From Candidatus Methanoperedens sp. (GTDB taxonomy: Archaea; Halobacteriota; Methanosarcinia; Methanosarcinales; Methanoperedenaceae), in NCBI GenBank assembly GCA_012026835.1, contig VEPN01000023.1, forward strand, positions 1-44,284: DNA of 44,284 nt, given 5' to 3'. The notes under the pieces were generated by a model, which was given only the letters and a program-made list of their open reading frames with translations, had not been told where the DNA came from and did no database searches. This document shows positions 1 through 8,964 of this stretch, in pieces; position 1 is the first letter of the stretch; each line of letters starts with the position of its first letter. The position numbers were made by a program, and so were the translations under genes.

Positions 1-97
1 TCAATTAGCCATTTTTTATTAACTTGTAGCATGTTTTTTATACGTTCGAAAAACTGGTCAAAATAGAAAAAGGATTTTTTGAGTTAATTGGATTCTC

Positions 98-148
98 TCA
101 AAAAGGTTTAACTATTATGAATAAAGTTATAATCGCCATACATAACAA
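98..148 (-). pseudogene. 3'-end remnant of a DASS/SLC13 transporter gene
   Basis: On the minus strand 16 codons plus a stop read LLCMAIITLFIIVKPF, nearly the same as the last residues of the intact DASS transporter that ends at 10254 (LLCIVIITLFIIVKPL). At DNA level 31 bases (104-134) are identical to 10260-10290, and similarity continues a few bases further. A stop codon lies directly before the first matching codon and nothing transporter-like precedes it, so only the gene's tail is present. The rest of 1-230 is AT-rich and shows no other gene. Confidence 0.6.
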
Positions 149-230
149 TTAGGACATTACCGGGGATTGAATAAAATTATGGTTTCTTTTAATCTATCTC
201 TTATCCATTGATCATCTACGCATATTAATC

Positions 231-902
231 CTATGCCAGCAGCACTGATATTATACCTGTCAAAAATATTGCATCAAAGGTCCCTGCTCCTCCTACCGAA
301 ACCACAGGCACACCCAGGTCAGGGATTTTTTTAAAATTAAGTATATCAATACCAATGAGACACCCAAGCGTACCAGATATGTAAGCAATTATTGGGGCAT
401 TGTGAGGAGAAATCATAAGAGCTACAGCAGCCGCGAGAACGGGTGGAAACAGCGCATGGATAGCTATCCCCGAACCCTTCACGGGCTTGGCTATCTTATG
501 AATGATAACTGCCACAACAATAATTCCGATCAACACCTCAATTATGCTTACCATCGTGAACAGGAATCCGGACATCAGTACCGGAATAACAGCACCGCCC
601 ATATTGATCGCTATTAATGTGCTCCGTTTAATTTCAGCAGGTAAGTCTGCATTACGGCAACGACAATCGAACTTCAGGTCTGGCGTTATTGGGACACGTG
701 ATATGACTCTTTTGATTGGGATGTTCGCATAACCGCCAAGCAGCGATAAAAAAATAAAATAGATTGAATACTCCGGGGGAAAACCCAGCTTTTTGAAAGC
801 AATTCCAAATAAATTTATGCTTATCAATATAAAAACAAATACGATTATAAAAAATAAGGCAATAAGTGATGCTTTGTTCTTTAGATAAATAAGAAATGAC
901 AA
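231..902 (-). CDS. DUF1614 family integral membrane protein
   Basis: A 223-residue hydrophobic protein with an N-terminal hydrophobic segment and several more membrane spans. The C-terminal stretch GVPVVSVGGAGTFDAIFLTG is the characteristic signature of the DUF1614 family, whose members are found in archaea and bacteria and have no established function. A Cys-x-Cys pair (CRCRNA) lies in the loop after the second hydrophobic segment. The start is a TTG one base after the stop of the upstream cation exchanger gene, so the two are probably cotranscribed and translationally coupled, which hints at a membrane or ion-related role. The family call is good; the function is unknown. Confidence 0.75.
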   Translation of the reverse strand: MSFLIYLKNKASLIALFFIIVFVFILISINLFGIAFKKLGFPPEYSIYFIFLSLLGGYANIPIKRVISRVPITPDLKFDCRCRNADLPAEIKRSTLIAINMGGAVIPVLMSGFLFTMVSIIEVLIGIIVVAVIIHKIAKPVKGSGIAIHALFPPVLAAAVALMISPHNAPIIAYISGTLGCLIGIDILNFKKIPDLGVPVVSVGGAGTFDAIFLTGIISVLLA

Positions 903-903
903 C

Positions 904-1863
904 TCAATTCTCCATTTTCATAAAATCATTCCCAAAAGCCACGCTCACAAGAACAAAAATCACATATATTCCAAGAAAAATTTCCCCTTCCCTTCTGTCG
1001 ATAACATAACCGGACTTTTTGAAAACAATCAGCAATACTGAGAGCAGCAACATGAACATAATTTGAACAATAATAACCTCCGGAGCAATGCTGATGGGCC
1101 TGATGACAGCCGCAACTCCGAGAACCCACAGTATGTTGGCAACATTGCTTCCAATGATATTTCCCAGAGCCATTGTCATATATCCTTTCCGTGCTGCAGA
1201 TACTGAAACGAACAATTCAGGCAGGGATGTCCCGACCGACATGAGCAAAAGGGCGATAAGATATTCTGATACTTGAAACGCCATAGCAAGTTCTATTATT
1301 GAATTTACAAGAATCCTTGCTCCGATGAGTATCCCTGTTAATCCAAACAGCACTCCGAGAATATTCTTCATGAAACCGTCTTTTCCTATGGTTTCAACAC
1401 CCAATTCGCTGTACACGGAAATTAAGTGCCTCAGATAAAGAATATAAGAAATTATGAATACAATTCCCCCGATCCTCCCGATTCCTCCTGCTGCAAGTAT
1501 AAACATCGATGCAAGGGTCAATATTAAAAGATGTATCCAGCCGCTATAGATCTCGGTGTGTTTTATTGCGAGGGGTCTAATAACGCATGTCAGACCGAGT
1601 ATCAAGGCGATATTTGTGATGTTGCTCCCTATGATATCCCCGAAGGCTATTTGCCCATGGTTGATGTACGAAGCATAGGAATCAGATGCAAGTTCGGGCA
1701 GTGAGGTACCCAGTGCAACAATAGTTATCCCGATAATAAAATCGGAAACTCCGAACATCTTTGCCAGTTTTGAGGCTCCTTCTGTGAAAATATCGCTGGA
1801 TTTGATAATAATCGGGATCGAAATAATGAATAATAATAGACTTAAAATCATTTCTGATGGCAT
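904..1863 (-). CDS. Na+/Ca2+ exchanger-like CaCA family antiporter
   Basis: A 319-residue polytopic membrane protein with the two inverted alpha repeats that define the calcium/cation antiporter superfamily. The first has GTSLPELASD (about residues 52-61) followed by AFGDIIGSN; the second has GTSLPELFVS followed by ALGNIIGSNVANI. The acidic residues of the two GTSLPE motifs form the cation site in this family. Length and layout match prokaryotic YrbG-type exchangers, which usually extrude Ca2+ using Na+ or H+. It is divergent from a P-type ATPase whose membrane residues also suit Ca2+, and is followed by a DUF1614 gene. The transported ion is inferred. Confidence 0.88.
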   Translation of the reverse strand: MPSEMILSLLLFIISIPIIIKSSDIFTEGASKLAKMFGVSDFIIGITIVALGTSLPELASDSYASYINHGQIAFGDIIGSNITNIALILGLTCVIRPLAIKHTEIYSGWIHLLILTLASMFILAAGGIGRIGGIVFIISYILYLRHLISVYSELGVETIGKDGFMKNILGVLFGLTGILIGARILVNSIIELAMAFQVSEYLIALLLMSVGTSLPELFVSVSAARKGYMTMALGNIIGSNVANILWVLGVAAVIRPISIAPEVIIVQIMFMLLLSVLLIVFKKSGYVIDRREGEIFLGIYVIFVLVSVAFGNDFMKMEN

Positions 1864-1947
1864 TGTTATCCCAATTTTCCATATTCCTGATATACTGTCT
1901 GGTGAAGTTAGTTATATTACGAGGAACCTTATTACATTTAAGAGTTT
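1864..1947. promoter_or_regulatory. Divergent promoter region, exchanger / P-type ATPase
   Basis: The 84 bases between the divergent start codons hold an AT-rich TATA-like element, AGTTATATTACG near 1908-1919, about 30-40 bases before the ATPase ATG. This suggests a very short or absent leader for the ATPase. No clear Shine-Dalgarno precedes that ATG. Promoter placement is inferred from spacing only. Confidence 0.4.
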
Positions 1948-4638
1948 ATGAATAATCGGGGAATAAGTGAAAAGTGGTACGCATCTGATTTAGAGACGGT
2001 TTTTCAACACCTGCAATCCGGAAGATTCGGTCTTAAGTCCGGAGAAATAAACAACAGGTTGTCTAAATTTGGATATAATGAACTGCCTGAAAAGAAAAAA
2101 ATTTCACCTATTGCAATTTTCCTTTCGCAATTTAAGAATTACCTGGTTCTAATCCTTATCGGCGCCGCAGTTATTTCAGCCTTTACAGGTGAAACCACCA
2201 ATGCATATGTCATAATTTTTATTATCGTATTCATCTCTGTTCTCGGTTTTTTCCAGGAATACAGGGCGGAGAGGGCGATGGAAGCCCTTAAAAAAATGGT
2301 CGCCTTTGAAGCAAGGGTTCTTCGCGACGGTACAGTGAAAAAAATCCCGATAAGGGAACTGGTTCCAGGGGACATCATCTATATTGAAGCAGGAGACAGG
2401 ATACCTGCGGATGCCAGGTTAGTAGAGGCGGTCAATCTTGAAACCGTGGAATCCTCCCTGACAGGCGAATCTCATCCTGTATCAAAGAGCACGGAGGCAT
2501 TGAATTACGACATGCCTGTTGCAGAACAGAAAAACATGGTCTTTATGGGCACTGTTATTGCACGGGGCAATGGCATAGCCGTAGTAACAGGCACGGGCAG
2601 GAATGCGCAGATCGGCAGCATCGCGCAAATGATACAGATAAAAGAGGAAGAGCCTCCCCTTAAGATAAGATTTGCAAAGCTTGCAACCCAGCTTGCAAAA
2701 ATTGTTTTGCTTGCAAGCCTGGCAATCCTTATAACAGGAATAATGAGAGGGCAGGATATTTTCGGAATGCTCGTGATCGCTTCGGCTCTTGCAGTTGCGG
2801 GCATACCCGAGGCCTTACCGTTCATAGTGACTGCCACTCTTGCCCTTGGCACTCAGAGGATGGCAAAGCGCCATGCAATAATCAGGAAGCTTCCCGCTGT
2901 TGAGACGCTCGGGTGCGCCACGGTCATATGTTCTGATAAGACTGGAACTATCACCCGCGGTGAAATGACGGTTCAGAAGATTTTCACAGATGCGACTATC
3001 GATGTGACAGGCACAGGTTACGCTCCTGAAGGTGAATTCCACAGGAATGGAGGGAAAATAGAGCCTTTGCTGGATGCCCGCCTTTCAGAGCTTTTAACTA
3101 TCGGCATGCTGTGCAACAACTCCTTTCTTGAGTCCGGGGGGGGATGGCGCATCATCGGAGATCCGACAGAAGGGGCCCTGCTTGTAGTCGCAAAAAAAGC
3201 AAACATAAGTGAACACTATCCGCGCGTCACTGAACTGCCCTTTGACAGCGAGCGCAGGCTCATGAGCACCCTTCATAAAACACCGCACGGTATTGCTGCG
3301 TTCATAAAAGGAGCGCCTGAAGCTGTACTGGGATTATGCACAAATATCTACGAAGGCGGCTCTGCCAGACTTTTGAAAGATGATGACCGGGAAAGAATCA
3401 TGGAAGCAAATAAGTCAATGGCGCAGGAAGCACTGCGCGTTCTTGCTTTTGCAGAAAAGAGGTTTGAAGGCGCAGGATGCGGTAAATATACATCATCTTG
3501 TGTTGAGCAGGATCTTGTTTTCGTGGGACTCGTGGGAATGATGGACCCGCCAAGAGAGGAGGTAATAGGAGCCATTGCCACATGCAAAAGTGCAGGGGTA
3601 AAAACCGTGATGATTACCGGGGACAATAAACTCACCGCCACAGCAGTAGGAAAAACCATAGGGCTGCTCGATGATGGGGATGTACTGGAAGGAAATGAGA
3701 TAGAGAAAATGAGCGATGAGGAATTAAGCAGAGCTGCGGGATCGGTTTCCATTTATGCACGGGCATCACCGGCGCACAAATTAAGGATCGTGGACGCTCT
3801 GAAACGCAACGGGCATATCGTGGCCATGACGGGTGATGGAGTGAATGATGCTCCGGCCCTTAAAAAAGCGGATATCGGCGTAGCTATGGGAATTACAGGG
3901 ACTGATGTTGCAAGAGAGGCTTCTGATATGGTTATCACAGATGATAACTTCGCAACAATAGTGCATGCCATCGAGGAGGGACGTCGGATTTACAGTAATA
4001 TACAGAAAGGGGCCTGCTACCTTCTCTCCAGTAATTTTGCCGAAGTCGCCATCTTATTTACTGCCGTAGTGATACTTGATTTTCCAATCGTTCCCCTGCT
4101 TGCACTTCAAATACTATTTGTTAATCTTGTTACCGATGAGTTCCCGGCCCTTGGTTTAACAGTTGAGCCCGCAGCAAAGGATGTTATGAAGATGCCGCCC
4201 CGCGATCCAAAAGAAAATATCCTGTCAAAAAGAATAGTGCTGTACACTGTCGGAATAACGTCAACGATCTTTGTGGGAACTTTTGCCCTCTTTGCATGGT
4301 CATGGAACATAACCCTGGATCTTCCCCTGGCAGAGAGAACTGCATTTGCGCAAACGACCGCTTTTGCTACCCTTATTACTTTCGAATTATTCAACGCACT
4401 GAACAGCCGGTCACTTGAGCATTCCATATTCAGGACAGGTCTCTTTACAAATAAAAGGCTGCTTCTTGCGCTGTCCGGTTCTATTATTGCCATGATGCTT
4501 GCTATTTACTGGCAACCTGTGGCGGCAGTATTTAAAACAGCGCCTCTTGGGTTGGAGGCATGGATAAGAATACTGCTGGTTTCAAGCACCGTAGTTCTTA
4601 CAGCGGAAATAATGAAAAAATTTATTAGGTTTAAATAA
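1948..4638 (+). CDS. Cation-transporting P-type ATPase, Ca2+-ATPase-like (P2 type)
   Basis: An 896-residue P-type ATPase with every core motif: an N-terminal cation-ATPase domain, LTGES actuator loop (172-175), the phosphorylated Asp330 in SDKTGT, a nucleotide-binding domain with KGAPE, and the hinge TGDGVNDAPALKKADIGVAMG just before the C-terminal membrane half. The M4 motif is IPEALP rather than IPEGLP. M5 has SSNFAE and M6 has NLVTDE, keeping the Asn, Glu, Asn, Thr and Asp that bind Ca2+ in SERCA. It therefore most likely pumps Ca2+ out of the cell, although archaeal members are often annotated only as cation pumps. It is divergent from a CaCA exchanger, and its last 8 bases overlap the convergent COG2426 gene. 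Confidence 0.9.
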   Translation: MNNRGISEKWYASDLETVFQHLQSGRFGLKSGEINNRLSKFGYNELPEKKKISPIAIFLSQFKNYLVLILIGAAVISAFTGETTNAYVIIFIIVFISVLGFFQEYRAERAMEALKKMVAFEARVLRDGTVKKIPIRELVPGDIIYIEAGDRIPADARLVEAVNLETVESSLTGESHPVSKSTEALNYDMPVAEQKNMVFMGTVIARGNGIAVVTGTGRNAQIGSIAQMIQIKEEEPPLKIRFAKLATQLAKIVLLASLAILITGIMRGQDIFGMLVIASALAVAGIPEALPFIVTATLALGTQRMAKRHAIIRKLPAVETLGCATVICSDKTGTITRGEMTVQKIFTDATIDVTGTGYAPEGEFHRNGGKIEPLLDARLSELLTIGMLCNNSFLESGGGWRIIGDPTEGALLVVAKKANISEHYPRVTELPFDSERRLMSTLHKTPHGIAAFIKGAPEAVLGLCTNIYEGGSARLLKDDDRERIMEANKSMAQEALRVLAFAEKRFEGAGCGKYTSSCVEQDLVFVGLVGMMDPPREEVIGAIATCKSAGVKTVMITGDNKLTATAVGKTIGLLDDGDVLEGNEIEKMSDEELSRAAGSVSIYARASPAHKLRIVDALKRNGHIVAMTGDGVNDAPALKKADIGVAMGITGTDVAREASDMVITDDNFATIVHAIEEGRRIYSNIQKGACYLLSSNFAEVAILFTAVVILDFPIVPLLALQILFVNLVTDEFPALGLTVEPAAKDVMKMPPRDPKENILSKRIVLYTVGITSTIFVGTFALFAWSWNITLDLPLAERTAFAQTTAFATLITFELFNALNSRSLEHSIFRTGLFTNKRLLLALSGSIIAMMLAIYWQPVAAVFKTAPLGLEAWIRILLVSSTVVLTAEIMKKFIRFK

Positions 4639-5131
4639 ATATCTTTGCCCCGGTTACTGTCAATGCGGTAATTATAATGCCAGCGATAATAACTCCTGCA
4701 AGTATCGCAAGGAACGCATTCTTGAATTTGAATCCGAAGACAAAAGCTGCTGCGCATCCAGTCCATGCGCCTGTCACCGGAAGTGGCACACCCACGAATA
4801 TTGCAAGACCCATAGAGCCATATTTCTCAAATTTCTCATTGTGTTTGTGATAAGTCCTGTTGAAAAGCCATGTGAAGAACATATCCCCTATCTTCCACCG
4901 CCGCAGAAAATTCGATACAGGTTCAAGGAACAGCAGCAACGGCACTACAGGCATCATGTTGCCAATCACAGATAATGCAAATGCCGTAATTGGGTCAATA
5001 TTGAACTTGATAATAGCTATTGGAATAGAAAGACGGAGTTCTGAAACAGGCAGTGCTGCCAAAAGGACTATTATGAGTTCTTTACTCGGGATAAATCCAA
5101 AAATATTCAGGAGCGTTTCTTCAAAGGTCAT
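4631..5131 (-). CDS. COG2426 'small multidrug export' family membrane protein
   Basis: A 166-residue membrane protein with about four to five spans. The segments ALPVSELRLSIPIAI, SVIGNMMPV and a later VGVPLPVTGAWTG are hallmark regions of the Sm_multidrug_ex family (COG2426). The two loop motifs around conserved prolines resemble the re-entrant loops of DedA-like proteins. Despite the family name, drug export has not been shown for archaeal members and the substrate is unknown. The gene is convergent with the P-type ATPase and overlaps its end by 8 bases; its ATG follows an A-rich stretch without a clear ribosome binding site. Confidence 0.75.
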   Translation of the reverse strand: MTFEETLLNIFGFIPSKELIIVLLAALPVSELRLSIPIAIIKFNIDPITAFALSVIGNMMPVVPLLLFLEPVSNFLRRWKIGDMFFTWLFNRTYHKHNEKFEKYGSMGLAIFVGVPLPVTGAWTGCAAAFVFGFKFKNAFLAILAGVIIAGIIITALTVTGAKIFI

Positions 5132-5190
5132 TTTTTTATCGACATTGCGTATAATTGATTAACAAGTGCTTCAGGTTTCTCCATCAGGGT

Positions 5191-5692
5191 TCAATAAGAG
5201 AATATCATATAAAAATTAGTCGCTTTTGTAGTCGATCTATATTTCAGTATCATATTCGATTGCCCTTTATTTTTGTCACCGTAAAGGAATGGAATTATTT
5301 CAACCTTTCCAATCACCATTAACATAATTAGTGCAAGTTTCAAATGCACGGCAGGAGTAGCCGATACAATCCCTACTGATAATCCCGTTGTGCCAAAAGC
5401 AGAAACCGCCTCGAACATTGAGTCAATCAGTCCGAAACCTGAGAACGATAGGAGCGCTCCGGTGACAACTATCAGGGCAACAGATAGAAGAATAAATACA
5501 AGATTTACTAAAATATCTTCCTCATCATAAATATTGCCATCGAACTCTATATGCGGAAATTATGTCAAGCGGATACACTGCACGTACAGCGAACACGCCA
5601 ATAGCAGAGATGAATCCCATGACGATGGGAAAGGCAACGAGGATTCCTGCAAGCTGAAGAACAAGACCCATATTTGCCAGTACCGGACGCAT
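5191..5692 (-). pseudogene. trkH: Decayed trkH (K+ transporter) with internal deletion and frameshift
   Basis: Two pieces of a TrkH/KtrB-type potassium transporter lie in the minus strand. The 5' piece (about 5692 down to 5545) reads MRPVLANMGLVLQLAGILVA, the usual TrkH N-terminus and first membrane helix. It breaks at DIISAYR. In another frame the second piece then reads IEFDGNIYDEEDILVNLVFI and continues through FEAVSAFGTTGLSVG, a canonical TrkH pore-loop region near the C-terminus. About 300 middle residues of a normal protein of roughly 480 are missing and the frame is shifted, so it cannot be functional. The C-terminal end after FLYGDKNKGQ no longer resembles the family. No trkA partner is visible in the window. 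Confidence 0.75.
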
Positions 5693-5800
5693 GTCATATA
5701 ACTTTACATTAATATATATAGCTTGGCTAAGATCACACCGGGTCCAAGACCGGAAAGTGTTATAGTATATTAAGAAACAATTGAGTGCAGAGGAATAGAT

Positions 5801-7036
5801 TTGTACAAAATCAAACCGGCTGAATTCTATGATATCGCAGCACAGGTAGGTTTTTATGGACTGGAAAAAGGCGGTCTTACAGGAAAGAAGGACTACGTAA
5901 GGAAATACTGGGAAGATATCGTAATTAAGTCAATAGTACGCAGTCCTATTGAAAAACTTTTGGAAAGAAAGGGTGATATCCGCGTAATTGATCTTGGCTG
6001 TGGCAGCGGGGAGGGTTTTGAATTGCTTACCCATGTACCTGTCAGCCAGCCTCTAAATTGTGGCAAACAGTGTTTTGTCCTGTCCCCGGAACAAATTTCT
6101 TACACAGGGGTCGATATCAGCGATTCTATGATTCAGCAGGGCAGGAAAAATTATGAGACCCGGAATAATGTGCAGTTCGAACAGGCAGATTTGAACAAAG
6201 GTTTCCCGCTCAAAGATGAAAATCCTTTTGATATTTACTTCTCTTCTTACTCTTCCCTTTCGCATCTGGAGCCGGAAAAGCTCCAGCGGCTTGTTGAAGA
6301 GGTCTTGAACCATGCTGAACCCCCGGCTTTCATTGTTTTTGATTTGCTGGGGAAGTATTCACCTGAATGGCCAAAATACTGGAGTGAGAACAGAACAGTA
6401 CTTCCCTATAATATGGCATATCTTATTCCACCTGAATTACGGGGTAAAGAATCCATCCAATGGTTCGATACATGCTACTGGACACCTTCTATGTTATACG
6501 ATTTGCTTGAAGCGGCAGCTGAAAAAACTGAAGCATGCATTCAGGTAGTTCAATGCGTTGACCGCTCTATTTTTGTGGGCAGGCATATGGAAACCGGTCT
6601 GTTTGAGGCGCCGTGTTTTAATTATCGCTATCAGATCAACCGCTTTTTTGACAGGGATTATAGAGGGGAATTAGAGTACCTGAATATTGACCTTGACTGG
6701 TGCGTAAAATTTGGAAAACTACAGCCGCAGGTATGGGCACGCCTGCAGGACTATAAAGAAAAATGGAATTGCGTAATAAATCTCGTTGAAGCATTACTCC
6801 ACGGTAATGATGACATGGTCTCATATCTTATCGAGACCACAATACCGGATATTTCAAACGAGTTAAAGTTCCTGACATGGCTTTACAGAAATGCATATCG
6901 ATTCCCGGCTGTGGATTTCTGGGCAAGTGTGATGGGACCGCAAATTGCTGTAATCCTGCGCAATATAGAAATGTCTCTCGGGCCTGCACTGGGGTGCGGA
7001 CATGGATTATTATGCGTGGTAGAAATCACGAACTAA
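5801..7036 (+). CDS. Class I SAM-dependent methyltransferase, substrate unknown
   Basis: A 411-residue protein with a Rossmann-type methyltransferase domain in its first half. Motif I is RVIDLGCGSGEG (61-72), the acidic loop after strand 2 is GVDISDSMIQQG, and the motif IV region is FDIYFSSYSSLSHL. The second half (about 230-411) is helical and matches nothing I recognise; it may decide the substrate. The start is TTG at 5801 with GAGG about 8 bases upstream, and no better in-frame ATG is nearby. The gene stands alone: upstream is the trkH remnant, downstream a convergent peptidase gene 11 bases away. Small-molecule methylation is the general inference. Confidence 0.75.
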   Translation: MYKIKPAEFYDIAAQVGFYGLEKGGLTGKKDYVRKYWEDIVIKSIVRSPIEKLLERKGDIRVIDLGCGSGEGFELLTHVPVSQPLNCGKQCFVLSPEQISYTGVDISDSMIQQGRKNYETRNNVQFEQADLNKGFPLKDENPFDIYFSSYSSLSHLEPEKLQRLVEEVLNHAEPPAFIVFDLLGKYSPEWPKYWSENRTVLPYNMAYLIPPELRGKESIQWFDTCYWTPSMLYDLLEAAAEKTEACIQVVQCVDRSIFVGRHMETGLFEAPCFNYRYQINRFFDRDYRGELEYLNIDLDWCVKFGKLQPQVWARLQDYKEKWNCVINLVEALLHGNDDMVSYLIETTIPDISNELKFLTWLYRNAYRFPAVDFWASVMGPQIAVILRNIEMSLGPALGCGHGLLCVVEITN

Positions 7037-7047
7037 TTAATTCAGGC

Positions 7048-8964
7048 TCAGGCAACCACTATGAATTCGCCTGCTGCCGAACCTGTTTTCTTTCGGCTGT
7101 AGTATGCGCTCACAGTATAGGTATACTCCCCTGTTTTCACTCTCTTCGGAATCCGCCATGATTTCTCTATGGATTTCTGCTTTCCGACCTCCATATTATT
7201 GATTTTTTCAACAAGCTTTTTAACCATGAGATTTTTTTCATTATGAATACTTATGGTAATTTTTGCCTTCTTCCAGGCAATTTCACCAGCGTTCGTCACA
7301 TTAATTGAAAATGTCAAAATGCTTCCCGCCCGAACCAGATATGGCTCCACCTCTGTTTGCATTTCCACTTTTACCAGTGGAAATAGAATTCCCCGCTTCA
7401 CTAAAACTTCCCTGATTAAATGCTCATATGCACCATCGTAAATATTTTTATCTGCAATGATAATTGCATCTGCAGCGTCCTCAAACCTTGAATTAAGATT
7501 GAGATTAAAATTACTTTCAATGATCAATCGGGTGGCTATATCCCTCGCAGCAAGCCTCCTTGCTTTGATCCGGGAGGCTCCGCCCATCTGCAAATATATA
7601 TCCCAGAGAGCAGCAGACCATATCTCTCCATCACGGTCGCAGCTATCCAGCCCCAGGAAATCCTCTGGATAATGCTTTTTACTGTCCACCCGGCTTATGC
7701 AATCACCTATTTTTCCGATGCCGTTCCAATCCCCAACGCATTCGCGGTTAAAGCCGTCATTTATCTCAGCAAAAAAACACGCCGCAAAAAAATCACAAAA
7801 TCCCTCAGCGATAGGACAGGAATTCCAGTTAAACCCAAAACCCGGCACCTGTTCATCCAAGACAGCATGGCAGTACTCGTGGAGGATTATATCTGCGTCT
7901 TCTGCATCGTCAATATACCATGTGCCAAATGTTATCTCCCTGGTGTCGGGGCTGTAATATGAGTTATTGACGAAATCCCCGTGGACATTTACCTTTATGG
8001 CTTTACTGCACAGGTTAGTGAATCCGAGGCTTCGTATATACCGCGCAGTCTCATCAATATGATAATATGCCATGACTTCCTTGAAATGCGGATCAGACCT
8101 TGAATAATTAAAAATCAAATCCATCTCTTTTGCCCTGTTCTGCGTTGATTCGGTATTTATATAAGGACCCCTTAGATAGCCCGAGCCGTCAAGATCCTTT
8201 AGAATAACGCTGGAATAGGCTCTTTCAGGAATTTCGGATTCAGCGCAAAGCGTTCTATCCCCAAGTGCAACTACAGGATTTGGAATGAAAACCCTTCCTA
8301 TGCCGTTTGCTTTCAGAAGCGCATCCCGGATTTCCAGTATATTGCCAGTTTTAAAATCAAGAAATACGTGCCATTCCCCGACAGGGTTAATCAGGGTGAC
8401 TTCTACTTTCCATGCTGCATAGTATGTGTCTTTTTTTGGGTAGATAACACGTCCTGTAGAGGCTGGTTTTGCAAGCTTTTTTTCTTCATGAAACGCGTCT
8501 AAAGCTATCTGTATTGCATCTTCCTGTGAGATACCTTTTTCGATTGGCAGTTCTACAAACATATCAGGATAATAGCATGCATCAATTTTGTTGATTCTGG
8601 TATTTTTATCCATGTGAACCGAAGTAAAAGCGTTGTAAACAGGCAGTTCATCGAATACCTGCTGGAATACTATGTGATATCCTCCAAGGCTGTCTGTTTC
8701 TCTTATAAGCTTTAAATCTTCTAAATTTTCTTTCATCCTGAATAATTTAAAATACTCTGACAGGAATTTCCTTGCTGCTTTTTCCGGATTTTCCTTTATC
8801 TCAACTGATAAAACTCCGCATAAATGAGAAGGAATCCCTTGTTTACTCCATATAACATGGAGGTTCAAGTCCAGTCTCTTTAGCTTTTCCAGAGCATATA
8901 GCTGGGATTTTGTAGACTTTATAGACGTTATCCGCCATTTCTTATGCCTGCCAGAATTAACCAA
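7048..8964 (-). CDS. M4/M36-like zinc metallopeptidase with FTP-like propeptide and C-terminal beta domain
   Basis: A 638-residue protein. Residues about 60-215 resemble the FTP/PepSY propeptide region of thermolysin- and fungalysin-type proteases. The catalytic core has HEYCH (362-366) as the zinc HExxH motif, and IAEGFCD supplies the third ligand Glu387 and Asp391. The last 115 residues or so (from VKVEMQTEVEPYLVRAG) look like a CARDB/immunoglobulin-like beta domain. Such enzymes are normally secreted zymogens, but the N-terminus (MVNSGRHKKWRIT) is basic and polar with no visible signal peptide. The gene overlaps the NSS transporter gene by 8 bases at the end of an apparent three-gene operon, which suggests a link between protein or peptide breakdown and solute uptake. 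Confidence 0.82.
   Translation of the reverse strand: MVNSGRHKKWRITSIKSTKSQLYALEKLKRLDLNLHVIWSKQGIPSHLCGVLSVEIKENPEKAARKFLSEYFKLFRMKENLEDLKLIRETDSLGGYHIVFQQVFDELPVYNAFTSVHMDKNTRINKIDACYYPDMFVELPIEKGISQEDAIQIALDAFHEEKKLAKPASTGRVIYPKKDTYYAAWKVEVTLINPVGEWHVFLDFKTGNILEIRDALLKANGIGRVFIPNPVVALGDRTLCAESEIPERAYSSVILKDLDGSGYLRGPYINTESTQNRAKEMDLIFNYSRSDPHFKEVMAYYHIDETARYIRSLGFTNLCSKAIKVNVHGDFVNNSYYSPDTREITFGTWYIDDAEDADIILHEYCHAVLDEQVPGFGFNWNSCPIAEGFCDFFAACFFAEINDGFNRECVGDWNGIGKIGDCISRVDSKKHYPEDFLGLDSCDRDGEIWSAALWDIYLQMGGASRIKARRLAARDIATRLIIESNFNLNLNSRFEDAADAIIIADKNIYDGAYEHLIREVLVKRGILFPLVKVEMQTEVEPYLVRAGSILTFSINVTNAGEIAWKKAKITISIHNEKNLMVKKLVEKINNMEVGKQKSIEKSWRIPKRVKTGEYTYTVSAYYSRKKTGSAAGEFIVVA

Noticed and set aside
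402-732. Plus-strand open frames inside the DUF1614 gene
   Set aside because: They are antisense shadows of a clearly conserved membrane protein and have no ribosome binding sites.
3348-3752. Minus-strand frames inside the P-type ATPase gene
   Set aside because: Serine-rich antisense frames with no family resemblance, lying across conserved ATPase domains.
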